From JAXLYX01 sp046351215 (lineage in GTDB: Bacteria > Myxococcota_A > Polyangia > Polyangiales > Houyiibacteriaceae), in assembly GCA_046351215.1 (NCBI GenBank), contig JAXLYX010000009.1, positions 1 through 64,000 of the forward strand: a stretch of DNA of 64,000 nucleotides. Direction: 5' to 3'. Shown one piece after another: positions 35,058 through 43,486 of the stretch. Position numbers and translations under genes: made by a program. Below the pieces are notes generated by a model. It saw only the letters and a program-made list of their open reading frames with translations. It was not told where the DNA came from and searched no databases. Position 1 is the first letter of the stretch; every line of letters begins with the position of its first letter.

Positions 35058-36559
35058 CGGCCGACCGGGAGCGCGCCGTGCAGCACGGCCTTCCCCTCGC
35101 CGCGCTCGCGACCGCCGCGCTCGTCGCGTCGGCCGGAGGGGCCGCCTGTCTCGGGGCGAAGCCCTCGCTCGTCGTCACCCTCGAGGCCCTCGCGTTCCTC
35201 CCGTATGCCCTGCTCGTGCAGCGCTCCGTGGCGCTCCCCGTGCGAGCGTCGATGGCCTTCGCGGCCCTCTCGGCGATCCCGGCCCTCGCGGCCCCTCCGG
35301 TCCTGTCGGACGACCTCTTCCGGTACCTCTGGGACGGAAGGTTGCTGCTCCACGGAATCTCTCCCTATGCGCTCGCTCCCGACGATCCGAGCCTCGCTCC
35401 GCTCCGGGACGAGGCCTTCGCCCACCTGAACCACACGGGGATCGCGACGATCTACCCCCCTTTCGCGGCCCTGCTCTTCGCGCTCGCGAGCCCGCTCGGC
35501 GTGCTCGGTCCGAAGCTGCTCGCCCTGCTCGCGCACCTCGCCGCGACGCCGATCGTCGCCGGCCTCGCCGGGTCGCGGCGGTGCGAGGCCGCCCTCGTCC
35601 ACGCTCTCTGTCCCCTCGCCCTCGTCGAGACCGCGCTGGCCGGCCACGTAGACGCCGTCGCCGGCGCGTTCCTCGCGCTCGCCGTCCTCTCCCTCGCGCA
35701 GGCCCGCCCGGTCCGGGCCGCGTGGGCCGCCGGCTTCGCGACCGCGACGAAGCTCGTCGGTCTCCTGCTCCTTCCCATGCTGGCCGTGCGCGACCGCCGG
35801 GCGACGGCCCTGCTGCTCGGGCTCGCGCTGCTCTCCGTCGCGCCCCTCGTGACCGCGGGCGGCTCGACCGAGCGGGCCGGGCTCGGACACTACGCGCGGC
35901 GGTGGCGCGGCAACGACGGCCTCTACGGCGTCGTGGAGGCGACCGTCGCGGCCGGCCTCGCCGCGTGCTGCGAGACGACGCCGAGGCGCGTGTCCCTCCC
36001 GGGGCTCGCGTCGTACGAGCGTCTCGTGCGCGGGACGCCCCTCGACCCGCGGCACACCTTCCTCGGCCCGAAGAAGGAGCCTTCGCGCGCGACGGACGTG
36101 CACCTCGACTCGATCGCGCCCTTCCTCGCCCGGGCGCTCGTCGCCGCGACGATCGCGGTGTTCGCGCTCGTGCTCGCCCGACGTCGCGTCGAGCCGCTGC
36201 TCGCGACCCGCCACCTCGTGCTCGCGGCGCTGCTCCTCGCGCCGCAGGTCCATCCCTGGTACCTGCTCGTGCTCCTGCCGCTCGAGGCCGCGAGCGGTCG
36301 CCTCGCCGGCCTCGTCTTCGCGGCCAGCGCGCTCGTCGCCTACGCGCCGCTCGACGGCTGGCTCGCCGAGCGCACCTGGGACGAGCCGCTCCTCGGCCGC
36401 GTCTTCGAGCACGGCCTCGTGCTGGCGGTCGTCGCGGCCGAGCGCCTCGGGCTCGTCGCGCCGCTCAGCGCGAGCGCTTGTCGTGGACCAGCGGCGACAT
36501 CCGGCGACCGATCTCCTGGATCGCCTCCGGCGCCCGTCGGATCGGGAGGTCCAGGATGA
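35054..36559 (+). CDS. GT-C type glycosyltransferase (mannosyltransferase-like)
   Basis: A 501-residue integral membrane protein with about ten helices. The first loop after helix 2 has SDDLFRYLWDGRLLLHGISPYA, and YPPFA follows, both hallmarks of polyprenol-phosphate-sugar-dependent GT-C enzymes (DUF2029/GT87, MptB-like). Such enzymes transfer a mannose or other hexose from a lipid carrier to lipid or protein on the outer face of the cytoplasmic membrane. It is translationally coupled (ATGA) to the MopE-motif lipoprotein. The final about 30 residues are Gly/Pro/Ser-rich and lie in a 95-bp overlap with a convergent gene, so the true C-terminus is questionable. Confidence 0.8.
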   Translation: MTADRERAVQHGLPLAALATAALVASAGGAACLGAKPSLVVTLEALAFLPYALLVQRSVALPVRASMAFAALSAIPALAAPPVLSDDLFRYLWDGRLLLHGISPYALAPDDPSLAPLRDEAFAHLNHTGIATIYPPFAALLFALASPLGVLGPKLLALLAHLAATPIVAGLAGSRRCEAALVHALCPLALVETALAGHVDAVAGAFLALAVLSLAQARPVRAAWAAGFATATKLVGLLLLPMLAVRDRRATALLLGLALLSVAPLVTAGGSTERAGLGHYARRWRGNDGLYGVVEATVAAGLAACCETTPRRVSLPGLASYERLVRGTPLDPRHTFLGPKKEPSRATDVHLDSIAPFLARALVAATIAVFALVLARRRVEPLLATRHLVLAALLLAPQVHPWYLLVLLPLEAASGRLAGLVFAASALVAYAPLDGWLAERTWDEPLLGRVFEHGLVLAVVAAERLGLVAPLSASACRGPAATSGDRSPGSPPAPVGSGGPG

Positions 36560-37124
36560 GGTGCTCGTGACGGTCGGCGTCGACCCGGAGGCCGACCCGG
36601 CCGGGCAGGCCGAACTCGAGCAGGGCGCACTCGGAGCGCACCCAGACGGCGATCAGGCTCTCGGAGCGGAGGGCGAGGGGCAGGCCGAGGCGCTCGGCCC
36701 CCTTCCGCGCCAGGACCTCGGCCTCCTCGAGGGGCAGGCCGAGGATGTTCTCCACCATCGCGTCGAAGCCCGTGAGGCTCCGGCCGCGCCAGAGGCCGAG
36801 CAGGATCGCCTCCGCGAGCGCGATCTCGAGCTCCTCCCGGACGTCCTCGCCTTCCCTCCGGCGGTCGAGCAGGCCCGCGAGCACGTCCAGGCGGGCATCC
36901 GCCAGGGCGCGCGCGTCCCGGTTCGCGACGCCGGGCATCAGGGCCACCGCGCGGGGGTCCTTGAGCTTCGGCGTCCTGGGTCGGTTCGTACGGAGCTTGG
37001 TCTCCTCGGAGCGCGCGAACGCTTCGAGATCGGGGGGGAGGCGCTTGCGCTCCTCCGGGGCCCGGCGTACGACCTGGACCGCCCCGGGGGCGTCCTTACC
37101 GCGGTTCTTCCGTGGGGGGGTCAT
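36465..37124 (-). CDS. Conserved hypothetical protein
   Basis: A 219-residue soluble protein. The first 65 residues are basic and disordered (many Arg, Lys, Pro), and residues 70-219 form a compact alpha/beta domain (ALMPGVANRDARALADARLDVLAGLL; ENILGLPLEEAEVLARKGAERLGLPLAL; LILDLPIRRAPEAIQEIGRRM). No family recognised. The gene overlaps the glycosyltransferase-like gene by 95 bp tail to tail. TATTCC lies 10 bases before ATG 37124 as a possible -10 box. Confidence 0.55.
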   Translation of the reverse strand: MTPPRKNRGKDAPGAVQVVRRAPEERKRLPPDLEAFARSEETKLRTNRPRTPKLKDPRAVALMPGVANRDARALADARLDVLAGLLDRRREGEDVREELEIALAEAILLGLWRGRSLTGFDAMVENILGLPLEEAEVLARKGAERLGLPLALRSESLIAVWVRSECALLEFGLPGRVGLRVDADRHEHLILDLPIRRAPEAIQEIGRRMSPLVHDKRSR

Positions 37125-37207
37125 CGAGGAGCCGGGAATAGCACGCCTCCGGATTCGCGGTAGGTCGCGCCATCCCGGGTGGGTGTCGAGAAAGATCCGA
37201 TTTCTCC

Positions 37208-37235
37208 TTGCCCGCCCCGGCTTCCTGCCTAGAAT
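37208..37235 (+). promoter_or_regulatory. Promoter of rplU-rpmA
   Basis: TTGCCC (37208-37213) is followed after 16 bases by TAGAAT (37230-37235). Transcription should begin near 37242, giving a leader of about 37 bases before rplU. Confidence 0.58.
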
Positions 37236-37278
37236 GCACGCCCCTTGCCATCGCTGCAGGGATAGACGGGATTTCATC

Positions 37279-37587
37279 ATGTACGCAGTCATCAAGACCG
37301 GCGGCAAGCAGTACCGCGTGAGCCAGGGCGAGACGCTCCGGGTCGAGAAGCTCCCCGGTGACGTCGGCGCCAAGGTCGAGTTCAACGAGATTCTCCTGGT
37401 CGGTGGCGAGAAGGTCGTCGTCGGCAAGCCGACGGTCGCGGGCGCCAAGGTCGTCGCGTCGATCGTGGCCCAGGATCGCGCCAAGAAGATCATCGTCTTC
37501 AAGATGCGCCGGCGGAAGAACTACCGCCGCAAGAACGGCCACCGTCAGCCGTACACCGAGCTGCGCATCGAGAGCGTCAGCGCCTGA
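37279..37587 (+). CDS. rplU: Large ribosomal subunit protein bL21
   Basis: A 102-residue bL21 of normal length. MYAVIKTGGKQYRVSQGETL, VEKLPGDVGAKVEFNEILLVGGE and the Arg/Lys-rich KMRRRKNYRRKNGHRQPYTELRI are the family signatures. It binds 23S rRNA in the 50S subunit. It is followed after 16 bp by rpmA, the standard rplU-rpmA pair. The usual third partner obgE is not next; a 5'-nucleotidase gene follows instead. Confidence 0.98.
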   Translation: MYAVIKTGGKQYRVSQGETLRVEKLPGDVGAKVEFNEILLVGGEKVVVGKPTVAGAKVVASIVAQDRAKKIIVFKMRRRKNYRRKNGHRQPYTELRIESVSA

Positions 37588-37603
37588 GAGCGAGGGAAGC
37601 GCC

Positions 37604-37864
37604 ATGGCACACAAAAAGGGACAAGGTTCCTCCCGCAACGGCCGCGACTCGAGCCCGCAATACCGCGGCGTGAAGGTCTTCGGCGACCAGAAGGTCACCG
37701 CCGGCAGCATCCTCGTGCGTCAGGTCGGTCAGACCTTCGCCCCCGGCAAGAACGTCGGCGTCGGCAAGGACTACACGCTCTGGGCCGAGATCGACGGCGT
37801 CGTGAAGTACGAGCGCAAGGGCAAGTCGGGCAAGAAGGTCTCGGTCTACCCGATCGAGGCCTGA
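37604..37864 (+). CDS. rpmA: Large ribosomal subunit protein bL27
   Basis: An 86-residue bL27. It begins MAHKKGQGSSRNGRDS and has VKVFGDQKVTAGSILVRQVG, all conserved, and the usual length. Its N-terminal tail reaches the peptidyl-transferase centre and stabilises tRNA there. The N-terminus has no extra processed leader, so it is of the Gram-negative form. It forms an operon with rplU. Confidence 0.98.
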   Translation: MAHKKGQGSSRNGRDSSPQYRGVKVFGDQKVTAGSILVRQVGQTFAPGKNVGVGKDYTLWAEIDGVVKYERKGKSGKKVSVYPIEA

Positions 37865-37886
37865 GCCACTTCCCAGCGAATCCACC

Positions 37887-37917
37887 GAGTCGCCCGGGCC
37901 ACGTGCCCCGGCGGCTC
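37887..37917 (+). terminator. Hairpin after rpmA
   Basis: A 13-bp stem (left arm GAGTCGCCCGGGC, right arm 37905-37917) with one mismatch and one G-T pair and a 5-base loop lies 23 bases after the rpmA stop. No T-run follows, so it may be a Rho-assisted or mRNA-stabilising hairpin rather than a classical intrinsic terminator. Confidence 0.35.
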
Positions 37918-38012
37918 GTCGCGTTCCGTCGTCTCGGAGCAGGGGCGGCTCCCTGCGGGGACCCTCGCGCGCCGACACCGCGATCCGCGGTCTGATAGGC
38001 TGTCGGGGAAAC

Positions 38013-39485
38013 GTGCAGCTCCCACTTCCCCTCTCCGACCTCGGCTTCCTCGACGCGACCACGCCTCCGCCCCGGGCCGAGCGCATCTACGTGAACCGCA
38101 GCCTGCGGATGGACCAGGTCGAGGCCGTCGGCTTCGACATGGACTACACGCTCGCGATCTACCGCCAGGAGGCGATGGATCGGCAGAGCATCGAGGCCAC
38201 GGTCGAGAAGCTCGTGAAGCGCGGCTACCCCGAGGCGCTGCGCCACATGCACTACCGCCTCGACTTCGCGATCCGAGGGCTCCTCATCGATCGCAAGCTC
38301 GGCAACGTCCTCAAGATGGACCGCCACCGCTACGTGAAGAAGGCCTACCACGGCTTCCGCGAGCTCACGGTGGACGAGCGTCGCGAGGCCTACCACACGC
38401 GCCGCATCCGGGCGCTCGGCGGCCGCTACCACTGGGTGGACACGCTCTACTCGCTCTGCGAGGTCTCGATGTTCGCGGCGGCGATCGACGCGCTCGAGCG
38501 CGAGGGCATGGCCGTCGACTACGAGAGGCTCTACGGCGACATCCGCAAGGCGGTCGACGAGAGCCATCAGGACGGGACCATCCTCGGCCCCGTGCTCGCC
38601 GACCTGCCTCGTTTCATCCGCAAGGATCCGGAGCTCGCGACGGCCCTCCACAAGCTGAGGAGCGCGGGCAAGAAGGTCTTCCTGCTCACGAACTCGCACG
38701 CGCCGTACACCGACACGATGATGAGCCATCTGCTCGACGGGCAGATGCCGGCCTATCCGACGTGGAAGAAGTACTTCGACGTCGTCGTCACGACGGCGAA
38801 GAAGCCCTCCTTCTTCGTCGGCAGCGAGCCCTTCCTCGAGGTCGTCGGCGACGAGCGGATCCCGGCGACGACGCTCGAGCGCGGGCGCGTGTATGCCGGC
38901 GGGAACATGCAGGACTTCGAGCGCATGCTCGGGATCGCGGGCGATCGCGTCCTCTACGTCGGCGATCACATCTACGGCGACGTGCTCCGCGCCAAGAAGG
39001 AAGGCGCCTGGCGCACGGCGATGATCCTCCAGGAGATGGAGGAGGAGCTCTCCGTCGTCGATCGTCTGCGCGCCGATCACGAGCGGCTCGACGCGCTCGA
39101 GGAGCAGCGCATGCAGGCCGTCGACGAGCTCCGCGAGCACCAGTCCAGGCTGAAGCGGCTCGTGAAGAAGCTCGAGGGCGAGCTGCCGCACGACCAGCGC
39201 CTCGAGCTCGAGGCCTCGCGTCTCCGCCACAAGCGCGCGGCCGATCGACTGAAGCACCGTCTCGAGGCCCTCGAGGCCGAGCACGAGGAGCTCGAGCGCG
39301 CGATCGAGGTCCACTTCCACCCGTTCTGGGGCTCGCTCTTCAAGTGCGGGCCCGAGGTCTCGAGCTTCGGCGATCAGGTCGAGGAGTACGCCTGCCTCTA
39401 CACGGCACGCGCGTCGAACCTCCGCCACTACTCGGCGTTGCACTACTTCCAGAGCCCGCGCGATCGCATGCCGCACGAGCTCTGA
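38013..39485 (+). CDS. HAD superfamily 5'-nucleotidase (NT5DC type)
   Basis: A 490-residue protein of the HAD-IG 5'-nucleotidase family. The nucleophile motif FDMDYTL (about residues 41-47) is unusual in having Tyr before Thr, as in this family, and motif II/III blocks (FLLTNSHAPYTD, VLYVGDHIYGDVLRAK) are clear. A coiled-coil segment (about residues 345-435) with many Glu/Leu/Arg follows. It probably hydrolyses nucleoside monophosphates. GTG 38013 is chosen; TAGGCT at 37996-38001 is 11 bases before it. It stands 148 bp after rpmA. Confidence 0.92.
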   Translation: MQLPLPLSDLGFLDATTPPPRAERIYVNRSLRMDQVEAVGFDMDYTLAIYRQEAMDRQSIEATVEKLVKRGYPEALRHMHYRLDFAIRGLLIDRKLGNVLKMDRHRYVKKAYHGFRELTVDERREAYHTRRIRALGGRYHWVDTLYSLCEVSMFAAAIDALEREGMAVDYERLYGDIRKAVDESHQDGTILGPVLADLPRFIRKDPELATALHKLRSAGKKVFLLTNSHAPYTDTMMSHLLDGQMPAYPTWKKYFDVVVTTAKKPSFFVGSEPFLEVVGDERIPATTLERGRVYAGGNMQDFERMLGIAGDRVLYVGDHIYGDVLRAKKEGAWRTAMILQEMEEELSVVDRLRADHERLDALEEQRMQAVDELREHQSRLKRLVKKLEGELPHDQRLELEASRLRHKRAADRLKHRLEALEAEHEELERAIEVHFHPFWGSLFKCGPEVSSFGDQVEEYACLYTARASNLRHYSALHYFQSPRDRMPHEL

Positions 39486-39637
39486 GACGGTCCGGGAAGC
39501 GCCTCGCGGCGGTCGATTCCGGCCGGAGCGGAATGGTGCTGTCACTCGGGAATTGGCGGCGAATTCCAGCCCGGAATCGACATCTCATCCCCCGGATCAT
39601 CCTCCCTTTCGCCGGGGCGGCGTGCTAGCCGCGGGGC

Positions 39638-41830
39638 ATGTCGCGGTTCGGCATCGTCCTCTCGCTCTTCGCCCTCCTCCTCGTCTCGTTCCACGAGCCC
39701 GCGAGGGCCGCCGCGCAGCGGGACGCCGCGTACGAGGCGCGCATCCTCGAGCCGCTCCGCGCCTCGAATCCGGAAGCGGCGGCCGCTTTCGAGCGCGCCA
39801 CCGGGGAATTCGACGAGCAGCGATTCGACCAGGCCGAGCGCGACCTCCTGCGGGTGCGCGAGCTCGCGCCGACCTTCTCGCACGCGACGCGCCGTCTCGG
39901 CTACGTGCGGCTCCGACAGGAACGCGTGGGCGAGGCGATCGAGCTCTTCCGCGCGGCGATCGTCGAGGAGGACCTGCCCGAGAACCGCTCGGCCCTCGTC
40001 CGGATCCTCGCCGAGCGGGGGGGCGAGGACCTCGCCTCCGCGCATGCCGAGCTCGGGCTCCTGCGGCAACGGTTCCCGGAAGCGAAGGAGACGGTCGAGG
40101 CCGAGCTCGCCGTCGCCGTGGCCGACCGCGACGTGCAGCGGACGCAGGAGGCGCTCGACCGTCTCGCCACGCACGCGGCTTCCGGGCCGGAGCTCGCGAC
40201 CGCGCATGCGAGGGCCGCGGAGCGCTTGGCCGTGCTCGACGCCCGCGCGGCGGAAGGGTGGATCACCGAGGCGATCCGTCTCGCACCGACGGACGCGGAC
40301 GTGTGGCGCGTGCGAGCCATGACGGCCATGCGCTCGGGCGACCGGATCGCGCTGCGCGCGGCCATCACCCACCTCCACGAGCTCGCTCCTGGGGACGCGC
40401 TCACGTATTTCTTCGAGGGGGTCGAGCACGCCGCCGCGGGTCGCCTCGACGAAGCCGAGCAGAGCCTCGCGCTCGCACGGTCCTCGGGCCTCCCGCTCGA
40501 GCTCGGTGACGAGCTCGAGGCGGCCATCGAGGCACCGCGGCCTCGCTTCCCCTCCGTCGTGCGTCCCCTCGCGTGGATCTTCGGCTCGTGGCTCGCGGGC
40601 CTCGCGCTGCTCCTCCTCGTCGGCTCGGTGCTGTCGTACCTGACGCTTCGCGCCGTGCGCACGCTGCCGACCCACGTCGACGGAAGCGGGACGGTCGTGT
40701 CGGCACGGCTCCGGGCGGCGTATCGCCTCCTGCTCGGAGCCTCTTGCGTCTACTACTACCTCTCCATGCCGGTCGTGGCCCTGCTCGTGCTCGTCGCGGC
40801 GGGCGGGGTGTTCGCGCTCTTCTTCGCCATCGGTCGGCTGCCGATCAAGCTCCTCGGGATCGTGGCGATCGCCGCCCTGGTCACGCTCTTCCACATGGTG
40901 CGGAGCCTCTTCGTGCGCCCCGTCGAGACGGAGCCCGGTGAGCGTCTCGAGCTCGCCCGCTACCCGGAGCTGCGAGCGCTCCTCGACGAAGTCGCGGGCG
41001 TGGTCGGGACGCGCCCGGTCGACACCGTCTACCTCGTGCCGGAGGCCGATATCGCCGTCTTCGAGCGGGGAAGCCTGCGCAGGCAGCTGAGCGGCGGGGG
41101 CGAGCGCTGCCTCGTCCTCGGGCTCGCTGCGCTCGATCGCATGCGCCTGTCCGAGCTGAAGTCGATCCTGGCGCACGAGTACGGTCACTTCCGGAACGAG
41201 GACTCCGCCGGCGGAGGGCTGGCGCTCGCCGTGCGTCGCTCGCTGCACACGATGGCCGACGGGCTCGCCCAGGCCGGCACGGCCACCCGTCTGAATCCCG
41301 CCTGGCTCTTCCTGGACGGCTACTTCCGGATCTTCCTCCGCATCTCGCACGGGGCTTCGCGCCTGCAGGAGGTGCTCGCCGATCAATGGGCCGCGCTCGC
41401 CTACGGCTCGGGCGCGTTCGAGCGGGGCCTTCGTCACGTCGTCGCGGCCGACGTCCGCTTCGGGACCCAGATGGAGGCGCTCGTCCGCGAGGCGCTCACG
41501 GCGGAGACGCCGATCCAGAGCTTCTACACGCAGCTCCCGGCCACGCCGGTGCCCGAGGAGGAGCTCGAGAAGAAGATCGCCGAGGTCCTCACGCGCGAGC
41601 CCACGGCGTACGACAGCCATCCGACGCCCGAGGCGCGGTTCGAGCGTGTGCGCCGGATCGACGCGCCCGGGACGCGCCTCCACGACGACGACGACCTGCG
41701 CTTCGCGAGCGAGCTTCTCCCCGACTACCGCGCGCTCGAAGACCGCATGTCCGAGTGCCTGCGGAGCCGCTTCCTCCTGGCCGGGCTCCCGGTCCACGCT
41801 CCCGAGGCTCCGCAGCCTTCCTGGCCCTGA
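39638..41830 (+). CDS. TPR-containing M48-family membrane metallopeptidase
   Basis: A 730-residue protein. An N-terminal signal or anchor (residues 6-22) is followed by TPR-like helices (about 30-295). Several membrane helices (about 310-330, 365-385, 390-430) come before the M48 peptidase domain. The zinc site is HEYGH (about residues 513-517), with the third ligand probably the Glu of LQEVLADQWA. M48 peptidases such as HtpX and YfgC clip misfolded membrane proteins. The TPR region likely recruits substrates or partners. A second TPR-like gene with a zinc motif follows 74 bp downstream. Confidence 0.92.
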   Translation: MSRFGIVLSLFALLLVSFHEPARAAAQRDAAYEARILEPLRASNPEAAAAFERATGEFDEQRFDQAERDLLRVRELAPTFSHATRRLGYVRLRQERVGEAIELFRAAIVEEDLPENRSALVRILAERGGEDLASAHAELGLLRQRFPEAKETVEAELAVAVADRDVQRTQEALDRLATHAASGPELATAHARAAERLAVLDARAAEGWITEAIRLAPTDADVWRVRAMTAMRSGDRIALRAAITHLHELAPGDALTYFFEGVEHAAAGRLDEAEQSLALARSSGLPLELGDELEAAIEAPRPRFPSVVRPLAWIFGSWLAGLALLLLVGSVLSYLTLRAVRTLPTHVDGSGTVVSARLRAAYRLLLGASCVYYYLSMPVVALLVLVAAGGVFALFFAIGRLPIKLLGIVAIAALVTLFHMVRSLFVRPVETEPGERLELARYPELRALLDEVAGVVGTRPVDTVYLVPEADIAVFERGSLRRQLSGGGERCLVLGLAALDRMRLSELKSILAHEYGHFRNEDSAGGGLALAVRRSLHTMADGLAQAGTATRLNPAWLFLDGYFRIFLRISHGASRLQEVLADQWAALAYGSGAFERGLRHVVAADVRFGTQMEALVREALTAETPIQSFYTQLPATPVPEEELEKKIAEVLTREPTAYDSHPTPEARFERVRRIDAPGTRLHDDDDLRFASELLPDYRALEDRMSECLRSRFLLAGLPVHAPEAPQPSWP

Positions 41831-41850
41831 CGCAGACGCGCGCCCGCGCC

Positions 41851-41878
41851 GGTCGGAGATCGAGGTCGGTCTCCGACC
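41851..41878 (+). other. Hairpin between the two protease-type genes
   Basis: A perfect 9-bp inverted repeat (GGTCGGAGA and TCTCCGACC) with a 10-base loop lies between the M48 gene and the next gene. No T-run follows. It could be an attenuating or processing element. Confidence 0.3.
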
Positions 41879-41904
41879 CGGACGCCGAGTGAGGAGATCC
41901 ATCG

Positions 41905-43464
41905 ATGTTCGACTTCCTCTTCCGAGCCGGACGCGTCCGGAAAGCCGTCGCGAAGCTGCTCGATACCGAGCTCGAGCCCGCGTCGATCCTCGCGGAGGTC
42001 GCCCTGGGCGATCGCGAGGAGGTCGTGATCGAGGGTCTCCGGAAGCTCGAATTCGAGGAGCGGGACGATCGCGCGCTCGCGCTCGCGCATGCGGTGCTCG
42101 CCGCCGACGTCGCGACGCCGAAGTCGCTGCTCGCGGCGGACGCGCTCTTCGCGACGCGTGGCGACGCCGATGCCTGCGTGCGCGTCTGCGAGCGTGCCCT
42201 TCGTCACGCGCCCGAGTCGATCGAGCTCGCGAACCGGCTCGCCATGCGTCTCGTGGAAGCGGGGGATCCGGAGGAGGCGCTCGTCGTGCTCGACGGCATC
42301 GCTCGGCCGACGCTCGGCACCACGCTCGAGCGGGCCTGTGCGCTCGTCGCGCTCGATCGGCCGGCCGAGGCGCTGCCGTTGCTCGAGCTCGCCATGGACG
42401 GATACGAGGGCGAGATGCGCCTGGCGACCTCCGCGAGCGCCTTCGACCTCTACCGGGAAGGCCATCAACGGGCGAGCGATCTCCATCACGCGGTGCACGG
42501 GCGCCTGGTCGGACCCGAGGCGGGGGTCGTCCGGGCGGCGCGCGCCGGCAAGCTCGATCCCCACGCCGGCGTGAACTATCGCCTCCTCGCCGAATCCCTC
42601 ATGGTCGGCACGCCCCACGTGCCGGAGCGGACGGAGCTCGAGCGACCCGAACGGATCCTCGAGAGGCTCGCCGGTGTCGCCGAGGCGTCCGCGACGACGC
42701 TCGCCAAGCGCGGCGAGGCGGAGCTCCGGCTCGGGAAGTCGAGGCAGGCGCGACGGTCGTTCGAGGCCGCGTGCGCCGCGGACGGCACGCACTTCGCCGG
42801 GTTCCGCGGCATCGGCGCCGTCCTCGACCACGAGGCCCACGGCCTCTTCGAGGCGGCAGGCGAGCTCCCGGAGGTCCCTCTGCCTCCTCTCCTCCCCGAG
42901 GTCGTCCCGGACTGGGACGCGCTCACCCCGCTCGAGCGCCGGGTGGTCGTGGCATCGGTCGCGCCCCTGCGTGCCGTGTTGCCGCGGCTCGCCGCCGTGG
43001 GGGCCGAGGTCCGGCTCCTCCCGATCGACGTCCGCACCGTCGATCTCGAGGTCTTCCGGGACTACGACGCGGAGCGCTTCGAGGACGACGACAGAGCTCT
43101 CGCCGCCCTCGGCGGCGTCGCCGGAGCGCGGGACAACGTCGCCCTCTCGCGCATCGAGGAGCTCCTCGACGTCGAGAGCGAGCGCGGCTTCGTCTTCGCC
43201 CACGAGCTCGCCCACCTCGCGTACTTCCATCTCCCGGAGGCGCTCCGGGAACGCGTACGCGCTCTCCACCGGCATGCGTCCGAGCTCCAGTACGTCGCCA
43301 TCGCCTACCAGCTCAGCGACGAGCACGAGTTCTTCGCCTGCGCGTACCAGGACTACCTGCGCCTCCGCTACGGCCGGCCGCTCGCGCGCGAGGCGGATCC
43401 CGACGGCGTCTTCGCGGCCACGGTCGCGCTCTTCGACGACCTCGCGGGGCTCGACGCGCTCTGA
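41905..43464 (+). CDS. TPR-like protein with gluzincin-type HELAH...EFFA zinc motif
   Basis: A 519-residue protein with no signal peptide. Residues about 30-330 form TPR-like helices. The C-terminal part contains FVFAHELAHLAYFH (zinc-binding HExxH at about 433-437) and, about 36 residues later, EHEFFACAYQDYL (Glu at 473-475). HExxH followed by an ExxEFFA-like helix is the arrangement of anthrax-lethal-factor-like (ATLF) gluzincins. The preceding DDDRALAALGGVAG segment is similar to that fold. A peptidase role is inference, because the usual second motif positions are only partly matched. GTGAGGAG lies 11-18 bases upstream of ATG 41905. Confidence 0.72.
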   Translation: MFDFLFRAGRVRKAVAKLLDTELEPASILAEVALGDREEVVIEGLRKLEFEERDDRALALAHAVLAADVATPKSLLAADALFATRGDADACVRVCERALRHAPESIELANRLAMRLVEAGDPEEALVVLDGIARPTLGTTLERACALVALDRPAEALPLLELAMDGYEGEMRLATSASAFDLYREGHQRASDLHHAVHGRLVGPEAGVVRAARAGKLDPHAGVNYRLLAESLMVGTPHVPERTELERPERILERLAGVAEASATTLAKRGEAELRLGKSRQARRSFEAACAADGTHFAGFRGIGAVLDHEAHGLFEAAGELPEVPLPPLLPEVVPDWDALTPLERRVVVASVAPLRAVLPRLAAVGAEVRLLPIDVRTVDLEVFRDYDAERFEDDDRALAALGGVAGARDNVALSRIEELLDVESERGFVFAHELAHLAYFHLPEALRERVRALHRHASELQYVAIAYQLSDEHEFFACAYQDYLRLRYGRPLAREADPDGVFAATVALFDDLAGLDAL

Positions 43465-43486
43465 GGGCCGCGTCGCGGCCGGAAGC

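Noticed and set aside
37887..37917. Rho-independent terminator after rpmA
   Set aside because: Strong hairpin, but no T-run follows, so it is listed only as a possible terminator with low confidence.
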